Of a stretch of 64,000 nucleotides of DNA, positions 20,672 through 32,687 are shown piece by piece. Each line of letters begins with the position of its first letter. The stretch's first letter is position 1. A program made the translations under genes and the position numbers. Source of the DNA: Tanypteryx hageni (taxonomy: Eukaryota > Arthropoda > Insecta > Odonata > Petaluridae). The notes beneath the pieces were generated by a model. The model saw only the letters and a program-made list of their open reading frames with translations, made no database searches and had not been told where the DNA came from. The DNA is taken from positions 98,248,207-98,312,206 of the forward strand of contig CM054116.1 in NCBI GenBank assembly GCA_028673005.1, read 5' to 3'.

Positions 20672-23600
20672 GTGAGCAGAACGACACCATACTATATTTA
20701 CATTATTACTCAGCTGGCTGCCAGTTGCGTTTGGAGGAGGGTGTCACTGCGCCAAACATAAACTCTAGCTCAGATGGCACGCGAAGAGATTTACACGGTG
20801 CATACGATATTTCAAATAAAAAATATGCATTTAAAAGAATTTTACTTTGAATTCACTTGCAGTTTGTATTGTAATTATGCCGCATTATGTTCTTTAAATA
20901 TAGGAATCACCTTTCTGGGAGCGTTATGGACAAAGTTATTTGAAAGGTGGCACGCGGCTAGGGCCACAGACTGTGAATATTGGTATATAGTGGCACTCAA
21001 CGAAAAAGCGTTGCTGAACCCTGCTCTAGCTAATGCCTCTGTTGTCCGGTTTTATCGCGTCCGAGAAGAATTTCGACATATTTCCTGGTACACTCATTAG
21101 CACCGGTGGTTACAACTATGCCGCGCACATCCTCGACGAAATCGAAGCTATTAAACTATTGGAATAGTTTTCATTTGTATTCCATTCTTCTACTTTTAAT
21201 TTTCTGCGATTTGATGTCTCTCAAAGTCTCTGATACGCTTGCGTCGCATCGATACTTTCCCTTTGCTAATCTAGCCGCGCTACGCTAAACCATTTCGAGC
21301 TTCCTAGTTAGGCCCTCTTCGAAAGGGCAGACGCTGCCTACCGTAAGCGGATCTTCCCTCCTTGATCTCTCACACGGATTAGAAGGAGGAAAATATCCTG
21401 CGTGGTGATTATTTTAAAAACAAAGTTCTTCATCCATACACTGCTCAGTTGGAAGATCACCACTAAAATAAATGGCGTAGGTTGTGACGAGAGTATCACG
21501 TTATATCCTAACTCAGTTGTGTAAATGAAAGAATAAAGGACAAGATTGCGGAATTCCGCTAATTTCATTCGAGAAATTTGACTAACCCTGTAATTCCGTA
21601 CCGTCCAATATTTACGACGAGTCGTTAAAATTGAAATAGCGAGGACAAATTATTATATGCATCAGACGAAAGATTTAAAATTCCATTATCAAAAGGTTTA
21701 GTCGACCTATTTACGGCCCGAGTTACCGGCGAACAGGACGACTGCCCGGAGCTCCAAAGTATTTGGGGGGAGGGGGGAGCGCTGTTCAGATCATCTAACT
21801 ATACATTACTTGCATGTAAATTAATGTTGGATACCAATTTGCATCGTGGAACAGGTGGAAACCTAAATGAAATTCCTGTTACTTATTCATTATCAATTAT
21901 TTTACGGAGCAATAAATAAATTAACAGGTTCCTTCAAAAACATATCTTGACAAAAATTTACGGAAGGGAGCGATGGAGCGGTTTCTTGCTCTGGGCGCAA
22001 AATACCTCGGGCCGTTCCTGGTTACAATCTTAATCAATTACTAGTTAATGGAAATTTTTTAATCGAGTGCATTGTTTCGTCCGTTTTATGGCAATTTAGA
22101 TGCATAAAAATCTTTCGAATAAAAACTTTCCAATTATGACTTTAGTTTCTAAAGAAGACAATATCCTTTAGTATGTCACAGAATCACTTTTGTCTCCTAC
22201 AACATCGTGACCGGGGAATTTTTAAATCCTTAAGAGTTATCAAAACATTATAATGGACCGAAATTGATGTTTTTTGTTGATTTCTATCTCTCTGAGTCAG
22301 AGCAAATTTGGACTAACATGATCGTTGAAGTTCTGTATGAAAGAAGAGACAAAAAAGATAGAAGTGATTAATATATGGAAAGAAAAGAACAATACGCAGC
22401 GGATGCTTATAGACATTCTTACGAAATCGAATCGAGAGTACTGGTCATTGGATTTTGAAGCGGATTGTTTTCGTGAGCAGCAGTTTTAAAAATAAATTAC
22501 CTCCTTGCTCTTATAGGATCTGTGAGGTATCGGTTAAAAAATTATCCTGGTAGACGAAACCACGCAGCGAGAGCATAATTTCGGGAATAAAAATTCGAGA
22601 GAGTCCCGAGGAGGTTTTACACGCCGATTTCGTAAAAAATTGTCTCGGATCCAAATCCAGATATTTCTCAGAAAAGCTCAAAAAGAAGAACAAAACGGTA
22701 CTGGCCTTCGGCCCATTCGATAGACGCCGTGCGCGTGGACACGCTTTTCTGCTGCCTTTTCTCCCCATCTTCTATCCAAAATGATTCCATCATTTAAAAG
22801 CATTGGACTCGTTTTCATGGTGTCAGAATTTCTCTTTGTTAAAACTTTGAAAAATTCCTGTTTTTTCTGACAAGAAACGAATTTTTAACCTTAGAACTAA
22901 CAAGGGGGCCACCGAGGCCCACAAATGTTTATTCGTCTATTTCTCTGTAAAAAAATTGCGAATGTTTTGATAGTTAATTACATTGTGCAAAGACTTATAG
23001 AAAACAATTACCCACAGCTTTCCCGCAATTTTATACCTATTCCTATTTTCTCCAATTGATTTTGACAATGGCCGCGTGCTATGACATACGGGTGGCCTAA
23101 ATTAAGGTGCGCCTGCTGGTCAATTGTTTTATTTTCGCAACCCCCGCCTTCTAATATATTTTTTCCAGTCCCTTTATGAGGAATTTCATACTCCTCCATG
23201 CCCTTTGCCTTCTTCTTAGGAACTTCATTTGCTTTCTCATACAACCGTACATCGTCATTGAAAGTGGTGTGGGTCAACCGTACATCCAAGCAAGGATGCG
23301 GGAGGATTTTCGTTTTGTTTCTTTTATCTTAAAGGTGTCATGTAATTCGTCCGTACAATTACGCAAGATGGTTAAGCTATCACTTTTGTTCTGCAAGAAG
23401 AAGGGGTGATGAAACCGGCAGTTTCTTGGGATCTAGGCTCCAGGTAGCCAAGAAAAGAAAGGCCCTTCCCAGATGAATAGCTTACCAATGCAATGCACAG
23501 ACCGTGCGGAGTGAAAAAGAATGCACTTTATGACATGCTAACATAAGACCTTCCCTTGTTATTACTTTTCCTTTTTGATGAAAGCCGCCACGTGCCGTCG

Positions 23601-24749
23601 ACTGTTAGGTCGAGTCTTTTAGCGGGTTGTTTATAACATTGGCCCTAAATAAAATATATAGTATCAGATTAATTGTTAAAATTGTATATTAATATTTATG
23701 TCTTTAAATATACTACAATATATTTAAAACATTAGTATGACTTTATAATTTAGATGGTGCACGGGGCTTAAAATAGCTTGCTAGTCTTATGGTTAAGCTA
23801 TATATTTCGGAATGGATTCGGATTCTATTTTCGAAGAAATATACAGCCAAACCCCGATTTAGCGCCACCCACGCATACCGCCCATGAATAATTGTGAAAA
23901 TAACTCCCATCTTATGATTATATAGAGGAAGCATTTACCTCAATTTACCGCCATCCCCGCTTTAACGCCAATGTCAGCGATGGCCAAATGGTGGCGCTAA
24001 ATCGGGCTTTGACTGTACTTGGTTCTATCGGCTGCAAAAATGTCCAAGTCTCAAGTTTGTATCTTAATTTCAGCTAATTTAATGACACAATATTATGGAT
24101 ATAAATGGAGATGCAACGTACTATGTATTGCATACGGGATTTTTTTCCAAAATTTCACATTTTTCCTGATGTTTTCACTTTAATATCTACATACCTGCCA
24201 AGTTTCAGAATCCCGCTACTACGGATCTACCACTTCCACACCGGTGTGACAAACGCAGGCAGCTACGTCACAAAATTTTTATATAACAGCGATAGTCGCT
24301 ATTCCTTCCAAGTTGGATCGAAATGCTATTGCTTATATTGGTGAAGTCTCGTAGAATAACATTTGAGAAATAATTTTTTTGGATTTTCTGTCATAATTGT
24401 GGTTCTTTTAAGATAATTATTCGTTTATATATTTAAACAAAATATTCCGCTGTCCCTGAAAGTTACGAGTAAGTTTATTTCACTTGATGTTATCGACGAA
24501 TGAATATTCATGCGATCCGGCAAATATTTGTTGCAGGCCGGTTTTAGCAACTATTTAAATTTTAGAAATTTTATATAAAATGAGCGTTAATGCTCTTGAC
24601 TTCTCTTCTGGATGAAATTTCAAACCGCGACACGTTTTTTGTTTTTTTTTTAAGAGACGGATATTTTGACAACGAGAAAGTTCCAAAACGGCCGTTTTAA
24701 AATGGGACGAGCATCTCATTTCTAATTCAACGTTCGTTTTCATGCACAG
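20672..24749 (+). other. intron 3 of the CUB/LDLa gene
   Basis: A 4.1-kb AT-rich intron, phase 0. It contains a pogo-like MITE (23844-24015). Short frames inside (for example a 93-codon minus-strand frame at 23008-23289) have no recognisable domains. TTAACCTTAGAACTAACAAG near 22888 resembles one end of a piggyBac-type MITE, but no partner end was found. Confidence 0.65.
23844..24015. mobile_element. pogo-like MITE
   Basis: 172 bp with ~27-bp inverted ends. The left end reads CAGCCAAACCCCGATTTAGC and the right end in reverse complement CAGTCAAAGCCCGATTTAGC, both followed by GCCACC. TA flanks both sides. There is no coding capacity. It sits within intron 3. Confidence 0.7.
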
Positions 24750-24971
24750 GTTCACCTGAAGGAGGCGGTGGAGGGCGAGGGGGGAGACGGCGAGGTGGGA
24801 GGGCGTGGAGGAGGGGGCCTGGGGAGGGCAGGCGGAGGATTGGTGGCCGCGGGGGGCGGAGGGGGGCGAGGCGCCATTGGGGGCGGAAGGATGGCCTCCG
24901 GGGCAGCTATCTTCAAGCGCCGGCAGAGGGTGCTGCGGTCGTGGGCTGAATGCGGAGAGGGGAAGGGCGAG
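24750..24971 (+). CDS. multi-CUB/LDLa membrane protein, exon 4 (CUB2 with Gly-rich insertion)
   Basis: 222 nt, phase 0 at both ends, visible residues 247-320. It starts VHLKEAVEGEGGDG, runs through a long Gly/Arg-rich low-complexity stretch, and returns to AAIFKRRQRVLRSWAECGEG. A canonical CUB has only a short turn at this point, so the Gly-rich segment looks like an in-frame insertion into a surface loop. The + strand here has the same GGC/GGA-rich composition as the non-coding purine tracts. Acceptor is CATGCACAG and donor GGCGAG|GTGAGT. Confidence 0.75.
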
Positions 24972-26549
24972 GTGAGTGTTTGTGTGTCTGGGTGCGAGGG
25001 AGTGTATGAGAGTGGGCGGAGGAGGTCAAAGGTAAGGGGCGAGAGGAGGAGATGGGAGAGGTTGCGAGCGAGCGAGGCCCTACTAAGGGGAGATAAGAGG
25101 AATGAGAAAATGGAGAGGTCAGAAGTTAATGGAAAAGTAGAGGCTGTACGATAATGGACAAAGTTATCCTAAAGTTGCCCGAAAATTTTTCAGAAATCCT
25201 TACTAAAATTTTCCTAATAATGGTTAGACCGCGATAGCTTTAGTTGCATTAATGGAATAAATGAAGAGCCTTTCCCCGAGATGTGAGGTCTGGAAAATCG
25301 TTCTGCGTTCGAGATTGTTGTTGTTATTTCTTTTAACGGACTTTCTCGAGTAAAACGCCAATAAACGTCGTCATAACTTAATCGCGCGTGGGAAAAAAAT
25401 CCACCTTGAAAGTTGAAAAATTGCGTCCGAGCAAGTAAGTGTTGTGGTAAAAATTTATACGCAAAACTTTCTCGGTGGAAAAACAACTTTCTTGGTCTAT
25501 TTAAAGGAGGAGATTTCCCATGATGGAAAAGTTGGATAAAATTCTTTACGTTAATTTCTGCATGATTATCTGTAATCCAATAAAAATATTTTATTTATTT
25601 TTTGGCGTAATTTTCTATTTCGATGAATAAATTATATTTATGCCCGTATTTACGTTCATTTATGTCAGCTCATGAAAAAATAATGTGGATCATTTATCTT
25701 CAAATTTACATAAAACAGGGATCTAATAGATAATAAAACGGCAACTAACTTTCAGGAAAGCTCTAATTAAAATTCAATTCAACCTGTTACGTGTCTCCAC
25801 TATGTTCGAGAAAATGTTTTCTTTCTACGATATATCATATACCTATACCTAAACTTATTCAAAATCGAATATTAAGCATTAACTCAAATCCTCCTCTAAA
25901 AGCTACCAGATAATTACTTGGCCCCATGATGGGTCAATTTCTTTGTAATAGCACAGCTCCTGCTGTTTCTCGTTTACAAAACTAATCTAACTTTCTCAAA
26001 TTAAGATCGACCGGAAGATCTTTCGTCTTCCTGCCCTTACGAGTTGTCTTGCTAGCTTAAAAAAATTAACACGCACAACAGCAATTCCCTTCCATTCCGG
26101 GAGCTTCCTTTATTTGGAATTCGTAGGCATCGCATTAATAAAAACCCACATTTTTCATTAACTCATCCTATTTCCCGAAATACTCTCCACCGAGTAGTTT
26201 TCCCACCGAAAAAAGTCTTTCCTATCCTGGGAACAGAAACTTTTCCTGCATCTCTCTTTTACAATTTTCGCAAAAGACTCCAGATATCATTTCCCCTCCG
26301 GAATTTTTCGCGCTCAGAAATATTTCATGTCCTTTTTTTCGACCACCTTGCTTTGAAGTTTAGACATTTCCTTCCTGCGGAAGAGCCGTCTCGAAATAGA
26401 GGAGCCAGGAGTAATAACAGTTTTTTATTTTTAGCGAGTAACGCGAAGGATTTGCGGTATCTTTGAACCTGTCGCGCCCGTGCCGTAATTAGTACACGGA
26501 CTGTCATATCCAACTACACACGCTATCTTCCGTTTTTTTATTTTTCTAG

Positions 26550-26777
26550 GGATCCGCTTGGAGAGGACGCGATGCCCTGACATTCGCCGAGGTCAAAGAC
26601 GGAGAGGCTGTGGACGAGAGGGTCCTCCTGAGGCTTTGCGGGGGCGGAGAGGAAGCGGTGGAGGCTGTAGTGTCTTCGGGACCAACCCTTCAAATCCGCT
26701 TCGCCTCCTCAGCCTTCGACAATCCGTTCCATCCGATTCCGCTGACTTACTTGCCGGGATTCGAGCTGGAGGTCCAG
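26550..26777 (+). CDS. multi-CUB/LDLa membrane protein, exon 5 (second half of CUB2)
   Basis: 228 nt, phase 0 at both ends, visible residues 321-396. DALTFAEVKDGEAVDE then LLRLCGGGEEA and VVSSGPTLQIRFASS match the second half of a CUB domain: the 'D-G ... L-x-x-L-C-G ... S-S-G-x-x-L-x-I-x-F-x-S' pattern. FELEVQ is the last strand. Acceptor is TTATTTTTCTAG and donor GTCCAG|GTGAGA. Confidence 0.87.
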
Positions 26778-29700
26778 GTGAGAGAGAAAGAAAAAAATGA
26801 ACTTCGCCAACTCCTACAGGGTTGTGTCTCTCTCATCGTCACATTTCTACGTTTCATCGGAACCAAGCAGAAGCGAATTTAAGGGTTGCGAGACCCCAAA
26901 GTATAGCGGTTTGCGATGCTTACGACTCACAATTTCGGAAAACACTCGTTTAAATTTTATGGAGGGGTAACAGGCTATTAAATCCTTAACAATTTATTTG
27001 CGTTTAAATATATTGTAAAATATAGTGGGTGAGCTATTGACATCGATGTCAATTGCAGCTCTAAGTCGTTGAATAAAAAATAATTATTTTTTCAATGTTA
27101 TCCTTGAGTTGAGGCTCGGTTTAACCTAATATCGTTTATGTTGATCGTTGTCGTCTTTTAGGATGTTGAAAGAGAAGGGCTGTAATTGCCGTAAAAATGA
27201 AAAGGAATACTCGCACATATATGTGTATGTGTGAAAATTATTTTTACAGCAGTTAAGAGTTCTTTTTCAACATTATCATATTGCCGTAGTGCTCAACTTT
27301 TTTTGTTCATTTAGGATATTTTTTGTTTGGACTTTTCACACTCAATACGATACATTTCTTTACCTTCTCGCAATAAGTTCCTGACTCTGTTAACACTAGC
27401 TCTCTAGAGGCTCTAGGCGCGAGGCCCTAGGCCAGGGGTCGGCAACATACGGCCCGCAGGCCACATCCGGCCCCCGAGAGCGCTTCATGCGGCCCGCGAA
27501 GATATGATGAAATAGTGGTCGGTAAAATTTAAAATCGACAATTTTATATTTTCATTGAAATTATTGTACCAAAACGTAGCTTTAGCGCTAGTAAATCATT
27601 TATACACGATTTTCGATAATATGAGACCACAGGATCTGTAGATAACTTCTGATATAAACAGTCTTCCGGCCCGCAGAAGGTCTTGTGACTTCCAATGCGG
27701 CCCTCCGAAGCATTCACAACTACGAATGTGGCCCGCCATGCATAAAAGGTTGCCGACCCTTGCCCTAGGCGGTCGCCTAGATCGCCTGGCACTATATCTC
27801 ACTCAATCGAGGTTAGAAAAATCGAAGGGTGGGATATGCTTCTGACTCCGCGTCATATCGAGAAAAGAAAGCCGAAAAAATGAGACGGCATAATAAGGCC
27901 CCTTCTCCGTATTTCAACCGTGAATGTAATCATAAATCCTGCAACAGGTTGTTTCACTTTATATTCCGCCAAATAGGAATGCGAAGAATTTGCTGTTATT
28001 GACAGTACTGCTCCCCTCGGGGTTGCCTCGATCGTTTCTCCTGCGGAAACGGCGGAGATTTTTGACTCTTTTTGAAACAAAAAGTGCACTCAGCCTAAAT
28101 CCGAATGGTTTCATTTCGACTTATTCGTTTTGAGTACTTAATCATTATCCTATAATTACGCACGTGAGTCTAGACAAAAGAACTCTACCCGTAAAGTAGG
28201 TCAGTTAGAAGTTAAAAATTTTATCGAACAGTTTTTTATTAATGCGTCTCATAAGTTTGCTCGTATGTTTTATTAATACTCGTAATTATTCTGAAGCGGC
28301 TAATATCTTTTCCGTAGTTTTTATCATTGAAAGTCGGGCAGTAAGACTCATTAATGTTTATGAGAGACCGTCTCATAAATATGCATATGATTTGTTCAAG
28401 GACACTTGTCACCTAACGGAACACCGAATCCGACACAAAAAGCGAATTATGCTAATCCGAAGAGCCATCTACGGTAACTCGGCGGCAATTTTAACATATG
28501 GCTGGCCGCGCCTTATATTAAACAAAGCAAATTAATAGCTCTTATCTAATTCTGTGGGTTCGTTTCTGTCCTAAAACTACATCTCATTTATTTCTTTCAA
28601 CTGACAGTAACAAATGTGTGAGCGCAAATGTCCGATCTGAAATTTATGGCGCAGTTGAAAATACATATAAATGATGATTTACATTTACCGTGCTAGCAAA
28701 TTAAATTTATATTCCCAGGAGACGCGAATATCGATTAAGACAATAAAAAAATAAAAACAACAATTTGTAAATATTTATCTCTGTAAAAGATGAAAAACAG
28801 AGTAAGTTTTAATAAAGACCACTTATGCATCTTGCGCCGAATGTTCAAAGACATTTCAAACAGCCTTTCAAATATGATGAGTCAATGAATTGACAGAATC
28901 GTAATTATATATGATAATAAAAGAAAAAACATCCTCCTCTTTTAATTATAAGTTCGAAAATACAGGCTTTCCTTCGAAGGACGCAAGATGGAAGCAAAAA
29001 ATCAGACACGTATACTTAATACGGAGTTTCCAGTAAAAAATAAAGCAAACAGATTCTGATGAAAGTTTCCAAAAAGCTGTTGACATTCAAACTAAAAAGG
29101 ATACAGGAGGTTAATGGGATCACGTCTCGCTTCGCTGATCAAAATCTCGGCAAATCCGAAAAGCGGCTTCAGCAACAATGAAATTCAATTAGTCCATCAA
29201 TTCAGGGTGGCATGGGTAATTGCCGAATGACCTGAAATAATTTCAAGAGCCTCAGAGGTAATTGAAATTATGCCGAAACGACCAAAAACGCGGCCAATAA
29301 TACAATGATAATCAACTGCATTCCTAATTTGTTAATCTTATTTTAGCGCGGGTATGATTTCCGACGTTTTTTCTCGCCAAAAAATTGCTTTTAAATTCAT
29401 CGATATGAATTTTGCGTCTCCGAAACCCTAATATTCCCAAAAATACCCTCCAACTTGGCGCACTAAAAAAATATCTTTTTCGCCATTCTATGGAACTATT
29501 TTTACCGCTACGGTAGATATCGCAAATCTACGCCCTGGCGCGCTCGGAACGCCTCCTTCTCGAACTAATTATTCATCGTAGCCGATTTCGCTTCACGTAA
29601 TCGGTAAATTATGCCCGGTTTTTTTTGCGGGGCGATTTGAGAAAGGGCCAAACGCTCGGGGGTGCATATATCCCCTAAATTATCGATTCCAAAACGCAAC

Positions 29701-29839
29701 CAAGTCGGTGTGAAGAGTATATGGGGAAAATGGCGGATTCTCCTAACGGGAGTTTTCTCACGTACGCCGTCCACATCCGTATCTCCTAACCGTTCTCTCT
29801 CTCTCCCTCTCTCTTTTTCCATCCTTCTCTCCTCCGCAG
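26778..29839 (+). other. intron 5 of the CUB/LDLa gene
   Basis: A 3.06-kb AT-rich intron, phase 0. It carries a hAT MITE with a perfect target duplication (27433-27762). No other gene is recognised. The acceptor tract is CTCTCCTCCGCAG. Confidence 0.65.
27433..27762. mobile_element. hAT-like MITE with perfect 8-bp target duplication
   Basis: 330 bp. The left end reads CAGGGGTCGGCAACATACGG and the right end in reverse complement CAAGGGTCGGCAACCTTTTA. GCGGCCC and TGGCCCGC motifs recur near both ends. The octamer CCCTAGGC lies immediately outside each end (27425-27432 and 27763-27770). An identical 8-bp duplication with CAGGGGTCGGCAAC ends is the textbook signature of a hAT insertion. There is no transposase frame. 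Confidence 0.9.
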
Positions 29840-30230
29840 ATAAGACTTCTGCCCAAGGAGTCCCTCTCCTACGTGAGGTGGAGCGGGGAAGAGGTTGAGG
29901 AGCAAGAGGAAGAGGAAGAGGAGGTGGAGGAAGAGGAGGAGATGGGGCCGGGAGAAGAGGAAGACCCGAAGGATGTGGAGGAGGGAGCGGGGGGCGGCGG
30001 CGGAGGCTTCTTCCGCCTCCGCCCCATCCCGTGGCCTCCCCGCATGAGACATTTGGCCAACCTACCCGACTACCGTCCCTCCGTCCGCTTCCGGCCAGAC
30101 GGATCCGGGGGAGGTGGCGCCTCGTGGTGCTATTTCTTGGTGACTGGAGGCAAGGGCGAGGTGGAGAGCCCGCGCCACACCATCCCGCCCAACACCCTCT
30201 GCCTTTATGTCTTCAGGGCGGAGGATCAAG
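29840..30230 (+). CDS. multi-CUB/LDLa membrane protein, exon 6 (Glu-rich insertion and start of CUB3)
   Basis: 391 nt, visible residues 397-527. It starts IRLLPKESLSYVRW, followed by about 40 residues that are almost all Glu/Gly. It then runs through FFRLRPIPWPPRMRHLANLP to SWCYFLVTGGKGEVESPRHT and IPPNTLCLYVFRAED. This last part is the entry of CUB3: first cysteine, 'SPRHTIPPNTLCLY' in place of SPNYPxxYPxxxxC. The acidic stretch is read on the purine strand. Acceptor is CTCCTCCGCAG; donor is ATCAAG|GTCAGT, phase 1. Confidence 0.82.
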
Positions 30231-31455
30231 GTCAGTTCGATTTGGAAAGCCTTCAAATAAATGTCCCAGCGGTCGGTTGAATCGCGGGAGTGATTCGGCA
30301 GATCGATGGTCGACTTCGCGAAAGAAAGGTCTTTTTGCTTTGCGCCGTAGAAATCTCATTTTAATGATTGATTCGTTTTCTTAATGTGGATTTAAGTTTT
30401 TGCTACATTAACTTTCGCTTGAGGCGGTAAATCAAGTTGTTCTCGGGCTGCATAAGCTTAAGGATACGATGTTGTCAGTTGAGCGAGTATTTATGGACGC
30501 TTATTCCTATTTATTTCGGGATATGGCAGAAATATAAATTGTCTCACAGCAATGAACCTCATCATCTAAACCTTACCAGAAAAGTGCCGCCTGCTAAATT
30601 GAAATAAATGACATTATTATTCTATACTTTCCCCGTGTTAAAACCGGATATTTTATTAGAGTAGGAAGTCAGTGTTCATCAGTGTGTGTAAATTCTTCTA
30701 ATTAGACATATTATAAATACATTTTGCTGCTTTGATGTTATAAATTCGCTAATTTATATGCATTTTTTTCCATAGTGGTACAATATCATTCAAACACACA
30801 AATTCTTTTTTTCGCTATTTGATATGTTTAAAAGACTATTTCCCATATTCTGAAAATATATAAAGATGGAATATTTAAAGTTTTAGTTTAATTTACTTTA
30901 ATGTAATTATTGTATTCGAGCGAGTTATTGTTTTAATAAACGACAAAACGTTAACTTTGCTCGTCTTATGGCTGAAAACAAAATCAAGAATAATCATTAT
31001 TTTTTCAGCTTTTATAGTGCTTATTCTTGATATTCGCGATAAGAAATAAACTCTACTTCATCGATAGTCTCTAATTATATTTTTTCATATTTCTGTGTTA
31101 GTTTAATCGACGAATATTTAGTTTAAGGAGCGTCTCCGGTCTATAATTCAAGTTTTCTTCAACCCGAGTATCACTCCGAAATGAAGATCATAATCCCCGA
31201 ATTTTTGGGAGCGGATCCGAAATGCGACCCTTCCCCCCACATCCTCCTCACCATGTCCACCCGTGCGACACTCCAAGACGGACTTAAGAATCGTCTGACA
31301 CGCATAAAACCCTTACGGTGAATCATTCCGAACTCTTGCCTACCACGAGAACTTCGTGGCCTCACGCACCTGCACCAACCATAGATTTATATCAATATCT
31401 CGGAACGAATCTCACGGCTGGACGTATCCTTCTCTCTCTCCCTCCCTCGGAGCAG
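30231..31455 (+). other. intron 6 of the CUB/LDLa gene
   Basis: A 1.2-kb AT-rich intron, phase 1. One copy of a short dispersed motif (CTCGTCTTATGGCTGAA, 30960-30976) lies here; related copies are in later introns. Nothing else is seen. Confidence 0.6.
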
Positions 31456-31931
31456 ATTCTGCTGAGTTAGGAGGTCCGTACCCCGGCGGAATGGGAGACG
31501 CGGGAGGGAGGAGGGGGACGAGGAGGAAGAAGCGATCCCTACACCTCAACAACCCCTTCTCCGTGGAGGCGCCCAGGGGAGAGGGGGAGGGGGGAGAGTC
31601 GGCGGAGGAGGAGTGGAAGGAAGAGGAAGAAGAAGGCGACGACGAGGAGGACTCGTCCGTCGTCGTGGTGGAGGAAAGGAGGGTTTGGATCTCGTTCTCC
31701 AAGTTCCACGCTGCCCCCTCTGCCCTCGGGTCGGAAGAGAGGCTGCCCACGAGGAGGAGGCTGTTCGCGCAAGAGGAGGAGGCGGCCGGGGGAGGCGGAG
31801 GGGGAGGAGGGAAGCTGGGAGGGAAGAGGTCAAAGGGGGGAGGGTGGGCGGGGGCGAGGGCCGAGTGCATGGCCGGAGGGATGAGGATCTTCGACGGGGA
31901 GGTGGGGCCGGAGGACGCCGAGGAGAGTCAG
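31456..31931 (+). CDS. multi-CUB/LDLa membrane protein, exon 7 (CUB3 middle with several insertions)
   Basis: 476 nt, visible residues 527-685. Ordinary fold elements (LNNPFSVEAPRGE; RRVWISFSKFHAAP; AECMAGGMRIFDGE) are separated by a Gly/Glu/Asp-rich stretch and a Gly/Lys-rich stretch. VWISFSKFH is the usual CUB strand V-x-I-x-F-x-x-F, and AECMAGGMRIFDG corresponds to C-x-x-x-x-x-I-x-D-G. Start and stop phases agree with neighbours (one base from exon 6, then phase 0). The run RRGTRRKKRS could be a basic cleavage site, but that is conjecture. Confidence 0.78.
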
Positions 31932-32560
31932 GTGAGTGTGACGGGCTGATGTCTCCCCCCCTCCCCCCACAAGAGGGAGTTGGGTATAAAAGGGAGGAGA
32001 TGACGGATGTTTTCGCACGGTGTCGCTTTTGGGGAGTTTAGCGATAGTATCGTAATTGAAAAAATACGAGGGAGAAAAACGATCCCTCGAATCGAGCTCT
32101 TCGGTTTTCTGTTTTGTTTCCATTCGTTTGTTCAAATGGCGATGGGACCTTAAAATAAGAGGAAAAAAAGGGAAGGATTGCCGAATAATAACATTTATCT
32201 TTTTTCCCGGAATTTGCAGAAGTTTTATCCCTGCCCGTTAACTTAATGTTTGGAATGTACTAAAATACGTTATGCTCAGTTTCAAATAATCTTGAAACTT
32301 TGCCATTAAATATATAAGCCAAGTCGTGAAAATATAACAAACTTGAAGTCATCAACCAAACACTTTATGGTAGTTACCTTGAATTTATTCGTATAAAAAG
32401 TTATTTCGCGTCAATTTTAATGGAATATTATTTCCATCGAATTTTATTTCTAAAAGTCTCATTCCCCGTATAACTTGGCAATCTAAATTTCTGGTGCTGA
32501 ATAATAATTTTTTGTTTCCTGCGTCGAATCGTTCATATTAGGATTTTATTTTCATTTCAG

Positions 32561-32687
32561 CTTCCGCCATTGCTCGGGGAATTTTGTAGAGATGATGCAC
32601 CGCCAAGGCTCTGCGATCACTCGCACCTCGTGTTATCCGGAGAAGAGAACTCGGTACCTCAAGATGGACAGCCAACGATTGTAGAAG
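32561..32687 (+). CDS. multi-CUB/LDLa membrane protein, exon 8 (CUB3, FCRDD...LCDH)
   Basis: 127 nt, visible residues 686-728. LPPLLGEFCRDDAPPRLCDH gives the conserved 'lLgeyCrd..p..C' segment near the end of a CUB domain, with two cysteines. Acceptor is TTTTCATTTCAG; donor GTAGAAG|GTACGC is phase 1, joining to GG of exon 9 as Gly. The frame is too short to stand out alone, and support comes from phase and motif continuity with exons 7 and 9. Confidence 0.8.

Noticed and set aside
22886..22940. piggyBac-type end (TTAACCTTAGAACTAACAAG)
   Set aside because: Resembles one terminus, but no opposite end with TTAA was found nearby.
23008..23289. 93-codon minus-strand gene
   Set aside because: Starts at a non-ATG codon, has no recognised domain, stops lie just upstream in the same frame, and it lies within an intron.
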